Notes under the pieces: generated by a model
Told to the model about the DNA's origin: nothing
Databases searched by the model: none
Seen by the model: only the letters and a program-made list of their open reading frames with translations
Source: Branchinecta lynchi
Taxonomy: Eukaryota > Arthropoda > Branchiopoda > Anostraca > Branchinectidae
NCBI GenBank assembly: GCA_023053575.1
Contig: JAKZAP010000007.1
Span: forward strand, 25,693,464 to 25,757,463
Reading direction: 5' to 3'
DNA: 64,000 nt
Program-made: the position numbers and the translations under genes
In this document: one piece after another, positions 22,001 to 37,000 of the stretch
How positions within the stretch are numbered: the stretch's first letter is position 1
Layout of the letters: every line of letters starts with the position of its first letter

Positions 22001-25000
22001 AATAGGCTACCAGCGAACACTCGACGCATAAACATTCTTCTTTAACATAGCAACAAGTTACGAGCAACAACAGAAATCAAAATTAAAGGAGACATTTGAA
22101 TTATTCACACGGATGAACTTTTTAAATGCTACTACTTACAACTCTCAGATGACGACACTTTTTCAAATAATGGACAAAACGGAGATTTCAGGTATGATGC
22201 TTTGCAATCTAGGTTTGTTGATTAGAGGTTTGTTTCCTTCCCCGTAGTTCACCCTGAAGATTGACAGCCTGACGAGGACCCTTGCCAAGAAGGGCCGAAA
22301 TATCGCTGCCAAAGCATCCTAGCCGACATATCCGTTTTATGCATTATTTAAGTATATGTTTCAAAGTCAGCTTGGGCTCAAGAGATGTTTATGACGACGA
22401 CATTGCTAGTTATTCACTGACGATTTTATGCCAATGACAGGAATTCAAGAATCCCGGCGTCGCCGATTGTTTTCAGGAAGCGAGCACACTCGAAAGTAGC
22501 AACCCCAAGGAAGTGAACGTATGAGAAGTGTCAGTGTTTATGCACTTTCACTCTAAAATGAAAAAGATGTTAAACAGATGCTTATTTATCATTTATCATT
22601 TTTTCAGACGCAGGAGGTCTTAACCTTTCCCCCCCAACTATCTTGGGGTGATTTCAAGATGACTGAAAAAAATTATGAAAGTTCACAGTAGTCCAACATA
22701 ACTGAAAGTGAACTGTTGCAAAACTGGTCAAGTTTCGATTTAATACCCCTAATCTCAGTCCCCTCAGTATCCCCAAAATTGTCGCAAGCCATCAAACGTC
22801 ACGTCCCCAAAGGATTTTCAGACTCCTCCCGGCGATCGAACCAATGCCTGTGATCCTCAGGAAGAAGAATTAGGCGTGTCCGTACGATTCAAACTCAACG
22901 ACTCAAATCCTGTGTCAATCAATCACTGCGATCTTTAGGAGCAGGTGTGACACCACTTCTGCCTTTCTTCCACTAGGTACCCGGAGAGGCCGGAGATTTT
23001 GCATCAGTAAGGAGAGATTGTCATGAAGAGTATCTGCAAGGATTGGTAGACTCTTGTTCAGCCGAGAATTCTGCGCACAATTCTGGGCTGTTTGTCAAAT
23101 CGGGCCACCGTTTTAGACTTGAGTGACCAGTCTCTTAGAGACTCTGCAATTAAAAATCTGAAAAAAGTAGGTCTGTGCAGTTGTGTCATTCTTTATGATA
23201 CTTCTGAAAACAAAAAACCGTGCATCTATAGCCAAACAGAGAGTAGTTTTGGAGTCAAGTAGAAGTAGCATATTTGACGGCGACTGTAATCCGAGTCGTT
23301 CGTTTTGGTATAGCACATTGTGATTACGCTATATGCTCCCCACATCCCCTCTTTGAGATGCAACCAATTAATTTTACGATTTTGGGCGTTTTTTTCCCAA
23401 GCATGACTTCCGTTTTCGAAAAGCAAAAGAAATCTTTACACTGTACAACCAACGTAAAATTCAGACTCGTTCAAATTAAACTTGACGTTCCTAAATTAAC
23501 TGTACGCACAAATACTCTTTCAAAGAAAGTGGAGCTAAGATCCCGTCTTCCCTTCGCCGGTCCGAGAGGAATACTGGCAATCAGTTTTCTCCATATCCTT
23601 TTAATTCTTCAGCCCAATTTTTACGTAGTTTCATCCCATCATTTATTTCTAGTCATTTCTTGTAAGTGTGTTAGTTAATTTGTTTCGTGTCCATGTATTA
23701 TGTAAATTTGTATTCCTCTCCTAGCTTTCAGCTATTTAGAATAAACTTGATTGATTGATTGATTGAAAATTTACTTACGTACAACGTCGTCTGTGTCGAT
23801 CTTTCCATTACGCAAGTCATATCGCCGCACTCTCCCATCGGCGCTGCCAGTCAAGATTTCATGTCCAGAAACGACAACAGATGTCACACTGTCTGTTGCT
23901 TCTCCAAGGATTTGGATTGGGTCGTTTCGTCGACTCTTCAGGTCCCAGCAACGGACGGAGGTGTCCACGGATCCCGAGATGGCAACCGTGGATTCTTCAT
24001 TGAAAGCAACGGTGTTCACCGTTCCAAGATGGCCACGGAACTTTCTAACGGAATTCCCAGTCGCAACATCCCAAACGATGACGTTCTTATCGCTGCCGCA
24101 GGAGATCAGCTGACTGAAATAGTAAAGGTTAATTTTGGAATCGTATTTAAGTCAAGGACACCCGATGCCCCCCTCGGTTTTTCAATACAAGTATTTCGCC
24201 GCTTTTGATTCTGTTGTTCATTCTCAGGTTTTCCTAACTCTCCTGGACCAAGGAGTTAAATATTCTTTGAGCCCAAGCTGACTTTGAAACCATTTATTCA
24301 AACAATGTTTACAACGGCTACGTCAGCTACCATTCTTCATCAGCGATATTTCGGCCCTTCTTGGCAAGGGTCCTCGTCAGGCTGTCAATCCTCTTGTTCA
24401 ACTTCGGGGAAGGAAACAAACCTGTAATAATCTTATTTATTACTTGATTATTACAGTAATAAATATTATTATTTATTACTTGATTATTACAGGTTTGTTT
24501 CCTTCCCCGAAGTTGAGAGGATTGACAGCGAGACGAGGACCCTTGCCAAGAAGGGCCGAAATATCGCTGATGAAGAATCGTGGCTGACGTAGCCGTTGTA
24601 AACATTGTTTGAGTAAAAGACCAAGGAGTTAACCCTTATATAGTAGCCCTCTTGTCGTATTGTTACTCGTATAGTTCAGTTCGTGTTAAACTGTCGGATG
24701 GAAGTTTATCGTCACCTATAGCCTACACCTTTTAAAAGATAAAAGATGTAAGACGGGGTTCGGTTCTGAGTCCCCTGCTTTTTAATACTCTGATCCACAC
24801 TACTACAAAGAGAATAACCGGAGGATTTGTATTTAAATTTTTTGACCTGAGCATTATATACTATGCCGATGACTTACTTATGATAAGCACTGATGTACAC
24901 ACGCTTCAAATGAATCTTGAGTTACTTGTAGAATGGTACAAACCTGTTAGGTTGTCCGTCAATGCTTTAAAGATGGAGTTCCTCATTTACGAGGCGTCTC

Positions 25001-28000
25001 GTATACGCGGGTTACACAGTAGTGTTGTTGTAATTGTAGACGGCCATGTTGTACGTCCAAGTCAATCTCTGAAGTACTTGGTGTGACATATGGAACTAAC
25101 ATAAAAAACAGCCGAACAATGATAGTTGATAGCGTTACAACGGGTTTAAGGATAAGCTACGCTAAAGTGGCTTCACTGAAATTCAGTCTAAATAGAAAAG
25201 TTTTGTCACGTCTTTATTCAGCAGTTGCTTTGCCAGTTATTTATTATGTTCGCCAATGGCTATCCAATTCAGAGAAACTTAAGAGTCGATCAGCTCTCTT
25301 CAAGTACCTGAAGTTTCTCCTCCGACTCCCTCTTTACACCAGAAATACATACCTGGAGAATGAGTGTAAATTATGCAATATCTTAACTTAGCTGCCCGAG
25401 CTTGAAGATCATGCTCGCTCAAAAGCTCTAAGCGGTCTTTCTGAATGTGTATGTAACTGCATGCCACTATTAGCAAGACTGGATGCTACGATGACAAGAC
25501 AGGATGCTACTGGATCTCATAAGACTGGACCAGTCTGAGCCACACTAAATGATAGTATTCTTTACTATTACAAAGTATTCCATGCAACTTTTCGTACAAC
25601 TATCATACAACTACGCAGGCTACAAATTTTTCATCGGGTATATATATATGCCCCCCTACAGAAAGGCCGACTATTGGGCTAGTTTTCCTGCCTATAACGA
25701 CTGACGGCTTACTTCAATCCAGTATACTATCTGAAGACAGCTAAGAGCTAACCAGCTCGGTTTTTTTTCAACTCCATAGCGTAATACTTGTATCTATATC
25801 TAGCAGGTGGTATCACGTCACTTTTCAATATCAGATAATCAGATAGAACCTCCGTCTCCCCATCTCTGTAATACGACTATGCGGAATCGAATATTTCCCC
25901 GTACCCTGCCCGCTGCGAATGAGCAGAGGTTAGTAGCTTCGCGCCACATCACGTTTCATTACCTCTACAAATCGCTAAATCACTGTGAAGCCGCTTGGAG
26001 GAACAGTACGAGTCAAAGCTGATTCGTTCTACGGACGCGCTCCAGAGCGGGTCAGCGCGGAGTACGCCTCCTGCATATTTTGCTCTGCGATGAGGCAACG
26101 GCGAAGACGGAAGATGAGTGGACGGGTATCAACGTCAACGTTAGCTCAAAGCTAGAGTAAAGAGAAATACCTCTAGTCGGCTCAGTTTTGTCGGGGTATC
26201 CATAGTCGCTGCATGGGACTAAAGACGGAGGTTCTATTTAATTGTTTGTTCTTGATGATAATGACAATGAAACATCACGTTTCATTACCTCTACAAAAAG
26301 CTAAATCGCTCTGAAGCCGCTTTGAGAAAAATCAGAAGTCAAAGCTGATTCGTTCTACGGACGCGCTCCAGAGCGGGTCAGCGCGCGGAGTCGGCCTCCT
26401 GCATTTTTTGCTCTGCGATGAGCAACGGCGAAGACGAGTTAGCGGGTATCAACTCAAAGCTAGAGTTAATACTTTGAAGTCCGCTCAGTTTTGTCGGGGT
26501 ATTCATAGTCGCTGCCTGGGACTAAAGACGGGGTTTTACTTTGTCAGTTTGTCAGGAGGTTTTACTTTGTCAGTTTGTATTTTGTGGTTACGTTGTTTCC
26601 AAAAAGGGAACAATTGCAAAATAACTCTGATCGCTGAGTCCCCAATTTTAGAGCAAGCGATGTCACCGAGTTCTCGAACACGGTTTGTTGCCAGTCAAAC
26701 ATAAATGTCAAAGTTCGATCAGTTGCTCAAGATTCTCTGCTTTTACCAAACATTTTTGAAAATTACCGTACCGTAGTAGCAGAGCAAAATAACTCTAGAC
26801 CTATCCTTCCCATGCATCAAAAATGGGCCTCCGTCGCAGCACTGCCCTGTTCGTTGTGCAGTTGCGGACGTAGAAAATTCTAGCAAGGCTAAGATGCGGT
26901 GCAAACATCGAGGATCAGATCAGAGCCAGCGCTCGTTAAAGTTTAACCAAAAGGCAACTTATTTTTGTGTCATTTAATCGAATACACTGAATAATTTGGA
27001 TTCTGCTAAGGGATTTGTTTGTTTTCCACTATCAGCTCTAGTTATGACGTTCAGAATGTCTGCGGCCGTCCCCATAACATAAATTCTACTATGACGCGGG
27101 AAATTTTAATCTCAACACAAAAGCGTTCTTTTCAGTGGGCAGTGGTGAGCTTGGTGAAGACTGCTTAGTGCCTGACCAAAAATAAAATTAAACAATCTTT
27201 CTGCTAAGGCATACAACACAGGTACAAGCGAATAGAGGTACAGGAGTGCTGCGTGAAGCCGCCACCCTAAACTCCTATTTTTGGGAAATGACTTAGGGAA
27301 AAAGAGTAAAGGTTGAGATAAAATTCAGTGGAGTATCCTGAAAGGAAGCTTAGAACCTTCACTTTCTGCTGGTACCATAGTTTACTTGTAATTGTTCAAG
27401 GCTAAGCTAGAGAACACGAAAGAATAAAGGCACCCAAGTGATCATGAAGTCGCCCACTTTGCTAAAAAAAAGTATTTTGCTACATGGTGAAGTTAGAGGC
27501 CAGCTGTTTGGTCAGAGAGGTTCCTTGACCTTTTGCAAATAACAAAATTTGCTGTTTTCTTGGAATTTGCATGATTTTTCTGGGGTGGCAGCTTCATGAT
27601 CCAAGGTGGCAGGATCATGTACCATGGCCAATTGGGGGGGTGGGCGGTGCCATAGTAAGGGCAGCTTCATGCAACACTCCTGTACCACAAATCACACTGA
27701 AATTCCACTAATTGAAAACCGATTATACGTGAATATCAGAACAACGAAGCGACGCATTTTCATCGGGTCTTCAAGCAAATTTAAGTCAATAAATAATGGG
27801 TAACTAAATTGTCCTATCCCAGCCCTTTTCAGTTGAACTTTAACGACTGGTTTGAGTTTCAGTAGGGATGTTCGTGTCCTCTAGTGGAGCTAGTGTCGTT
27901 GCGGTTTGCCTGTGTGTCACTTTTTTAAAGTTCCCGCATTACTCTCTAAGAGATATTTTGCTCTGCGTAGTAGTGAACTGGTCACCGTATAAATACTTTT

Positions 28001-31000
28001 TTGAAAAAATTAATTACAGAAAAAAGCGACCCTTTTCAAAGCGACCGTGAGCTCACGGTCTTCAAAGCCACCGACGTCTACGTGGTTAACTGGGAAATGC
28101 TTATTTCTACGAGCTACCTGCTTTGATCAACGGAAAAAAAAATCACGGGTGCTTTAATCTACCTGTTATCGCATGAGCCTTGAGCATCAAAAACTTCTAA
28201 TCCATGTCCAACATATGTCTTCAGGAGTACTCCTTTGAATGGGTTCCATAGTTTTAAAGTTTTGTCGGAACCGCAAGTGAGGCAGTAGTTTCCATCGACT
28301 AAAAAGATAAATTGGTTGTAGAGCAAAGCCATATCCTTTTTTAAGAACTAGCCTATTCTTGAGAGAACTGTTCTGATCAGGACATTGAGTCCCGTGCTCA
28401 GGTGAGAATAGACGCCAAACCCTCACAGGCAAAGACAATAATAGTGGGAAAGACCGGTGACTTCGCTAAAATCGGGTCTCTGAAAATCGATTGGAACGCC
28501 GCCTAGCGTTTGGACTTTGTCCAATTTCCAGCGGTAAATGATTGATATAATCAAAGCGAGAGGGCGTGAGTAGGCAATGTCTGTCAACATTAACTGATTC
28601 GAAATCCTGAATTCAATATTTTTTTTCCATAAAAAAAGCGATTTCTTCTTTTCCTACTTGTTTTTATTCCAATTAAAGAGGAAATATGAACGGAAAGAGA
28701 ATGCTCATCATAAACAAAACGTACTTTGATGATGATTCTGCGGAAAGCGATGGAAGAAATTGTCAACAGAGCGATTTTTTAACGAAAGAACATCCTCTAA
28801 ACGGCGCTGATTGTTGTGACTCGTGGGGCTTACGGGAGTTCCCGGTCTTTCCCACTTTTACTGTCTTTGCTCACAGGTAGGTGATAGCTCCACAGCCCAG
28901 TCTATTACACATCCATGATTTTTGGATAGGCTACCGGTATACCAAACGTTGGGTGTACCCAAGGTGGGGAAAAGCTTATAACATGGTTCACACTGCTGCA
29001 ATTTCGCGAAAAATTGCGAATCAGGCACAAAACATGCGGGAAGCAACGCAAAACTTTCCGTTTTGTCGAGTGTCGGATTCGCCGAAAAAAAAAATCAACG
29101 GTTCCGTCAAAACGCATGCAATTTTTGCAGTAAAAAAAAAGAGAGGTGGAACCTCAAATGGAAATCGCAGGGATATCAAATTTTCGCGATTTCAAAGGTT
29201 ATATGGCTCTTCCAAGACTTCCCCTAAACTCCTCCGAACCATAGATTTATTGTTGTTGTGTACAATGAAGATGCACACCTTAAAGAGGACCAGGAATTAT
29301 TTGTAAGCAAAATGAAAATGTATCGCTTGGTCAACAGTATTTTTGTACTGTTCGGTTTAAGATAGCCCTTGGGGAACATGCAAATGTATTATGACCCAGT
29401 CCGGACCAGAAACTAGAGACCTAGGATACAAGCTCTTGTCAGGTATCAATCTTCATTCATATTAACTCGTTCGACAGGTATGCGTGTCACAAGATTCAAA
29501 TTCACCCTCCCTCCCTATATAAGATTTGAGTAATTGTAAACATATTTTTGATTTTGATTTAGTTTATTTATTTATAATTGTCAATCTTTTTGCTTAATCT
29601 CAATTGTGCGTGTTGTGAGATTTGTACCATTATCTTCTTTGTGACGCGTCCAAACTATCTTACGATGATATTGGCAAGAAATAAATTGAACTGAATTGAA
29701 ATTGAATTGATAGTCAGATCTGGGAAACAATATAGTCGGATCCGGGAAACGACAATTTTAAGTCAATCAGGTCAGGTACCTAATACCAAGAACCTAATAC
29801 GCCAAACAAGTTTTATCATGCTAGCCCGTCTGCAAGTATCCTAACTAGCGTGTCCCAAAGTTTCAGGCGCTCCCTCCAACTCCCCCCACAAAGGACCTGA
29901 CCTGTAAATTGAACATCTAGGACGTGTGCCATTGCCATATGCCAAGTTTCATCTGAATCATGTCACTGGTTCCAGACTTAAGCTTGCTACAAGATTTCCA
30001 GGACCCCCCCCTCCAACTCCCCCCACAGTGCCCGGAACCGGCCCGGTTCCATAAATGATGTAAGTAGGACTTGCGCTTGTTCCTCCAATCAAGTCCCGTC
30101 CCGTCCCTATCTCCCGTCTTAAGCGTGTCCAAGATTCCCCCCCCCCCAACACACACAGTTGTCAGATCCTGTCTTAGTTGATCGGAAACATCTCGTCCAG
30201 ACATGCACTCTTGCCGACTGTCAAGTTTCATTCCAATCAGATCACCCGTCTGAAAGCGCACTGAGGCTACAAACGCCATAACAAATATTGTTAGATTTCC
30301 AGGCTAAAAGCTGATCTACCTTCGTTATAAAAACAATATGTTGTATGCTTATCCTACGATGATGGATGAATGCAAAATATCTTCTGAAGAAACTCACATT
30401 AACCTGTTTTGAACTATATACACACATCACTGTGATTACACATAGGGCTTGAGCCGCTTGACTGAAAAATAGTAGGTGGTAGGTGGTGGTCTTCAAAGGC
30501 GTATTCTCCCAGTGCCTTCAGAGGTCATCTCCCCTAAGTCCCCAAGGATTTCTTTGTCATTCGCAGAATAATCTTTATGAACAAGACTAATAATTTAAGG
30601 TGGAGCAAGGCTGACTGCATCTAGAAAGAAGACCAAAGGTTTCGATGGGATCCCAAAAATTCAATATCTGATCCAGACAACTGGGTCTTGTCTTAGCCAG
30701 ATCCAGTCATCGCCAGACTCCTTGAACATTTTTACAATTAAAATTCAGAAACAGATTAAGGCCAAATAGCTAATAACCTGAGAAAACCAAGTTCAAATAT
30801 GAATTCAGCATGTGTGTTTACCCCTATAAGTCATATCTGTTTTGACGAAAACTTCCTGCCACTTCTGCCAATTTCGCGGTTTCGGCCGAACTCCAGAACT
30901 ACTTGTCCGGCGAAAAAAGAAAGCTCAAAGACGAAATCAGGGTATCTTCTTTCCCCAGTAATGAACATCTAATCAACTTCAAATAAAAATTTAGCTTATA

Positions 31001-34000
31001 ACAAATTTTCCGATTCCAGCCGGATTCCGGTCGAACTACATGTCCGGGTAAAATATAATTGACAAAATATAATTGTCATACAGGGACTCAACATCTCTTC
31101 TTACCCCTAAATCGTTTATCTAATCAACTAGAAATCAAACTTTAACTTCCAACAGTTTTCCGGTTTTGGCCGGATTCCGGGCGAACTACATGTTCGGGTA
31201 GAAAAATTGTTTTCACATAAGTGTTCAGCATGTCTTCTTGTCCTAAATCGAACATCTAATCAACTTCAAATAAAACTTTTACTTTCAACAAACTTTCCGG
31301 TTTGGGCCGGATTCCGGGCGAAATACTTGTCCGTCGAGAAAATATTTTTCACCATCGTCTTCAGCATGTCTTCCTACCCCCAAATCGAACATCTAATCAA
31401 CTTCAAATAAAACTTTTACTTTCAACAAACTTTCCGGTTTTTGCCGGATTCCGGGCTAACTACTTGTCCGATGACACAATGGTTTTCACCATCGTGTTCA
31501 GCATGTCTTCTTACCCCATAATCGACTATCACATTAGCTGTTTCAAAATATTTTATTTGCCCCTTAATTTGAACCCCCTCCCCCACCCCTAAATGTAGGG
31601 CTACAAAGCCCATCTACTAATTTGACTGATCCGACGACCCAACAAATCCTCACACCAAGTTTCATCAAAATATCTCATTTCCTTCGAGAGTTATCGTGCT
31701 TACAGACGGACGGACAGACAGACGGACAACTTTTGTGATGTCATAGGTATCCCTCCAAATACGTTTTGGGACCCCAAAAAAAGCGGAAACCCCGGATTTC
31801 GGAATGAATTTTCGGATTTCGGAGCGACCCCCGATTTCGGAATGAATTTTCGCATTTCCGAGAGACTCCAGATTTCGAAATGTCATATTTGACTTTGAGG
31901 CGTTGTAGGCAACTGTGAAGTACGACGAGTAAGCAAATGGATGGGAGTTTTACATTCTTTAGCTGATATAAGAAAAGTGCTATGACGTTGGCTCTCAAAG
32001 TGGGCCAGGCTCCAAGCAGTGAAATGAAAGACAACAATGCTGCTCGGGTGTGAAAAGAGTGATCTTCGGACTAACATTATCCGGCGTACCAATTCACAGG
32101 TTCATATTTCCGGGCGGCGAGCATTTTTGTCTTCCGGTCATCACTTAAAGTGTTTTCCATCTCAAGTGCGCTTTTCCTCATCTTCGAATACAAATTTGGA
32201 TTCGTTTGAGTTTCTGCACTAAGCTCGGCCCTAAGAATCCGACTTGGGAGTCGGAGACTTTTAAACTTAGAATGAGTTATTGTTTATTTGTCACCTATAA
32301 AGCGTATTGTGTACGAACAAACAGTATGACGGACTTTTGCCATTTCGGTATGGGAACTGCTACAGTGTTACCCAGATTTTTATTTTTGCTGACTATCAGT
32401 AATCTATCTATTACGTCGTTGAAAGAAATTAACTTTTCTTTTAGGATATTTTTGAATTACCACCCCATTGGATGCGTTCAAGACGACTTAAGAAACAACA
32501 GCATAGATTGGTCAGTTTTCTGCAAGATGGGCCAATCAGTATCAAGAGGACTGAGTCACCCTCATACATATATTAAGAAAGGAGGTAAGCTTATCCCCCC
32601 ACCCCCCACTGTTGGTGTTGTTGAAATTGACCGTGCGGCAATAGGGGATGGGAGAGGGCAAATGCGGAGTTAGTGTTCAAATGTCGCATGCTTAATAGCA
32701 CTGTTGAATTTTTTGGTGACAACTATAACACCGTGAAGGTGTTTTCACATAGTCTTTTGAATTCCGGCAAAAAAAAAATGTCGAAACCCCCCCTGACACA
32801 CACCCCTACCGGGTGTCCAACCCCCTGGCGAAAAAACAATGAGTACCCCCTCCCCCATACACACACGTGTTTACCGACAATTTTGGAAATACAAATATAT
32901 TTTTGTGTAAGTATGTGTAGAGGCGAGCGGCCAGCGAGCCGTCGTTACGCCTGTTTTCGATGGGATCCCAAAAATTTAATATCTGATCCAGACAACTGGG
33001 TCTTGGCTTAGCCAGATCCAGTCATCGCCAGACTCCTTGAACATTTTTACAATCAAAATTCAGAAACAGATTAAGCCCGAATAGCTAATCATCTGGGAAA
33101 ACCAAGTTCAGATATGGATTCAGCACGTGTATTTACCCCTATCAGTCATATCTGTTTTAACGAAAACTTCCTGCCACTTCTGCCAACTTCCCGGTTTCGG
33201 CCGAACTCAAGAACTACTTGTCCAGCGAAAAAAGAAAGCTCAAAAACGGACTCAGGGTATCTTCTTTCCCCAATAATGAACATCTAATCAACTTCAAATA
33301 AAAATTTAACTTATACCACATTTTCCGACTCCAGCCGGATTCCGGTCGAACTATATGTCCGGGTAAAATATGATTGTCACACACGGATTCAGCATCTCTT
33401 CGTACTCGTAAATCGGTTATCAAATCAACTAGAAATAAAACTTGAACTTCTAACAATTTTCCGGTTTTGGCCGGATTCCGGGCGAACTACATGTACGGGT
33501 AGAAAATTGTTTTCACATAAGTGTTCAGCATGTCTTCTTGTCCTAGATCGAACATCTAATCAACTCCCCATAAAACTTTTAATTTTAACAAGCTTTCCAG
33601 TTTGGGCCGGATTCCGGGCGAACTACTTGTCCGACGTTTCCGGTTTTGGCCGGATTCCGGACGAACTACTTGTCCGATGACAAAATGACTTTCACCATCG
33701 TATTCGGCATGTCTTCTTACCCCATAATCGACTATCACATTGGCTGTTTCAAAATACTTTCTTTGCCCCTTAATTTGAACACCCTCCCCCACCCCTAAAT
33801 GTAGGGCTACGAAGCCCATCTACGAACTCGACTGGTCCGACGACCCAACGAATCCGCACACGAAATTTCATCAAAATATCTCATTCCCTTCGAGAGTTAT
33901 CGTGCTTACAGACGGACAGGCGGACGGACAGATGGACAACTTTTGCGATGTCATAGGTATCCCTCCACTTACGTTTTGGGATCCCAAAAATCTCGTTTCC

Positions 34001-37000
34001 CTTTGAATCTGCGTGGTGGTGGGATCGTCCTTGCGATTCCGTCGGAAAACCAAAGAAAAAATCGAGCTGAATACGACAAAGAACAAATAATCAGATAGAA
34101 CCTTTGTCTTTGGTACCTTTTAAACTGAGGGGATCTAGAGGTATTTACTGTAGCTTTTTACCCGTCTACTCTACTTCCGTCTTCGCCGTTGCTCATCACA
34201 GAGAAAGAAATGCAGGAGGCCTACTCCGCGCGCTGACCCGCTCTTGAGCGCGTCCAAAGAACCAATCAGCTTTGTCTTCTACTCTTCCTCAATGTGGTTT
34301 CACAGCGATATGGTTAATACTCTATATCACTAAGTCCAAAAGACGCCAGTGATCCTCAGGAAGAAGGAGTAAGCGTGTCCGTAACGACTCAAATCCTCTG
34401 TCAACCAATCACGTCGATCTTTCCGAGCAGTTGCGACACCACTTCTGCCTTTCTTCCACCAGGTACCCGGAGAGGCCGGAGATGGCCGGAGGCCAAGCAG
34501 AGATAATCATCAAGAGTACTGCAGAGGTGACGAACCTTGATGTGGCCCGAAGCCTCTAACCTCCGCTCGTTCACAGCGGAAAAGGTACGGGGAAATACTC
34601 GACTCCGCACAGTTTTATTACAGAGATGGGGAGACGGAGGTTAAATACTGATTATTTGTTCTTGATACAATGCAGCAGTGTGAACCAAGGGTATATCAAA
34701 CCCAATTACCCTGTGCTAAATGATGGATACCCTAATCCAAAACTTACTCTGACCTAGTCCAATGGGGTCGCTGTCACTACCGCAACACGTCAGTTGGCAT
34801 AAACGTCAGTTCGCCTAAACGAAAAATCCGACAGTACGTCAACACGTCAGTTCCCCTACACGTCAGTTCCACTACACGTCAGTTCGCCTACACGTCAGTT
34901 CACCTAAACGTCAGTTGCTCTACACGTCAGTTCGCCTACCGTCAGTTGACATAAACGTCAGTTGACATAAACGTCAGTTCAGTCACCGTCAGTTCACCTA
35001 TTTTAGAAATCCGTCAGTTCGTCAACACGTCAGTTCAGCTACACGTCAGTTCCTCTACACGTCAGTTCGCTTACCGTCAGTTGACATAAACGTCAGTTGA
35101 CATAAACGTCACTTCGCCTACAAAATCCGTCACCACCCCCAGAGATTCAGACCCGCCTATTAGTTCGAAGTCGACTGGGTCACCGAAAGCAATTAAGCAG
35201 AGGGAATAAAACCCAGGGGATTAATAAAAAGAAGCCGACATTTGCGCATATTGATGAGGGTAAAATTAGTTAAGAATCACCGGGAGCTTGCAATCAGATG
35301 CGGCAGACGGGGCTAGTCAAACGAAAACTGAAAAATATGAGGTGAACGTATAATTAAACACAAATAAGGGCTTAACAACCATCGCAAGGTGAAGGACCAA
35401 AATGTGCCAGTGATTCTCAATCTTTTCCGAAAGGGTACCGGAAACAGTGAGGGACGAACTCTTTTCTCTTGGCTCTTGGCCAGTGCTTCCTCTATTGTCT
35501 TCAAACAAGACCACAGGTTTCGACGGGATCCCACAAATTTCATATCTGATCCAGACGGTTGGATCTTGTAGATAAATATCCGGTCTTCGCCAACCAATTT
35601 TAACTGGAATTTATTCACAGAGAGACGTGGATTCAGCTTGCGTGTTTACTCCTATAAGTCGGATATACTTCGACGAAATTGATCAAAACTTCCAGCTGCC
35701 TTACTGCTCACATATTTTCCGGTTTCTGCCTGGTTCTTGGCGAGCTTCTTGTCCGTTATGTACTATATACTACCTTACAATACACTACAGATAAAACTTT
35801 AACTTTTAACGAATCTTCATGTTTTGGCCGGAACCCGAACTATTTGTCCGACGTGGAATATTGACACATAGGTTCAGCATGCTTCCTTACCACTACACCC
35901 ATCCTCTAATCAACTTCAGATAAAAACGTTTACTTTTTCAAAACTTTACTTTTTCAGCCGGATTCCGGGAGAATATGTCCGGGTAGAAAATAATTGCCAT
36001 ATGCGGATGCAGCATGTCTTCTTAAGCCTGAATCGAACATCTAATCAAGCTCAAATACAACTTTTATGTTATACAAATTTTCCGGTTTGGGCCGGATCCC
36101 AGGCGAACTACTTGTCCGGCGAAAAAAAAAATTGTTTAATACGTTTCAGTGTGTCTTCTTACCCCTAAATTGAACCTCTAATTTACTTCAGATCAAACAT
36201 TTCTTTTTCAGAAATTTTCCTGTTTTTGCCAGATTCACGGTGAACTACTTTTCCGGCGAGAAAATAATTTTCATATTCGGATTCAGCATTTCTCCTTATC
36301 TCTGAATCGATTATCTTATTAGATTCTAAAATATTTGTTCGTCCCTTAATTTGACCCCCTCCCGACCCCTAAATATAGGGCTACAGACCCCATCTTCGAA
36401 ATTGACCTGTACTTTGACCCAAAGATTCTTTATGCCAAATTTGAACGAATATATCTCAACCCCTACGAGAGTTATCTTGCTAACAGAGGAGAGACGGCCA
36501 ACTCTTACGAAGTCATAGGTGCGGGATCCCAAAAAGTAGTAGCCCTCCAAAATAGTAGATAAAACTAGAATTTTCTGTTAATTGATAGTAATGCAATCAC
36601 CAGTCCCATTCACAAGTTAGTTCTTAATGAGCCTTTTACTTTCAAGTTCCCCCTTCAGAATAAATTAAAAAAGTAAAAAAAATATATTTCTGTCTGCTAA
36701 AATAAAAAGTTTCTAATATAGAGCCACATTATCCACATTAGAGCCTAACATCAATAAATTTTCTCCCCAGAAATAGCTATTTTTCCAATAGTTCCAAAAA
36801 ATTCATAAAAACAAAACAAGAGCTGTAAGCTCATATGGCACTTGCAGGGGTTAAGATATATTTTTCATCAAAAGAACTTTGCGGTTAAGATGCGCGCTGT
36901 AAGGGGGCTAGAACTTCATTTGTAAGCAAAACCCTTGAGGCAAAAATGACACTTGGCTGATGGGGACCATGAACATACATATTTTGCTTAAAAGTATTTT

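Noticed and set aside
23274..23678. 134-codon ORF upstream of the (TTGA)n tail as a LINE C-terminus
   Set aside because: Only a weak resemblance to LINE tails (DVPK...P..W-type order is incomplete), so only the 3' tail was annotated.
28187..28438. 83-codon minus-strand ORF
   Set aside because: It is WDR83 exon 2 read in the wrong frame and extended through the splice acceptor into intron 1.
31207..31592. Overlapping ORFs with repeated peptide blocks
   Set aside because: They are translations of the ~140-bp tandem core of family F1, present in all copies with frame changes, and are not conserved as protein.
32206..32673. 155-codon plus-strand ORF between F1 copies
   Set aside because: No domain, no splice context, and it ends in C-run low-complexity sequence; probably chance.
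34784..35130. CRISPR-like array of short repeats
   Set aside because: Units are contiguous with no unique spacers of constant length, and the region is eukaryotic with an inverted partner array. It is a minisatellite arm.
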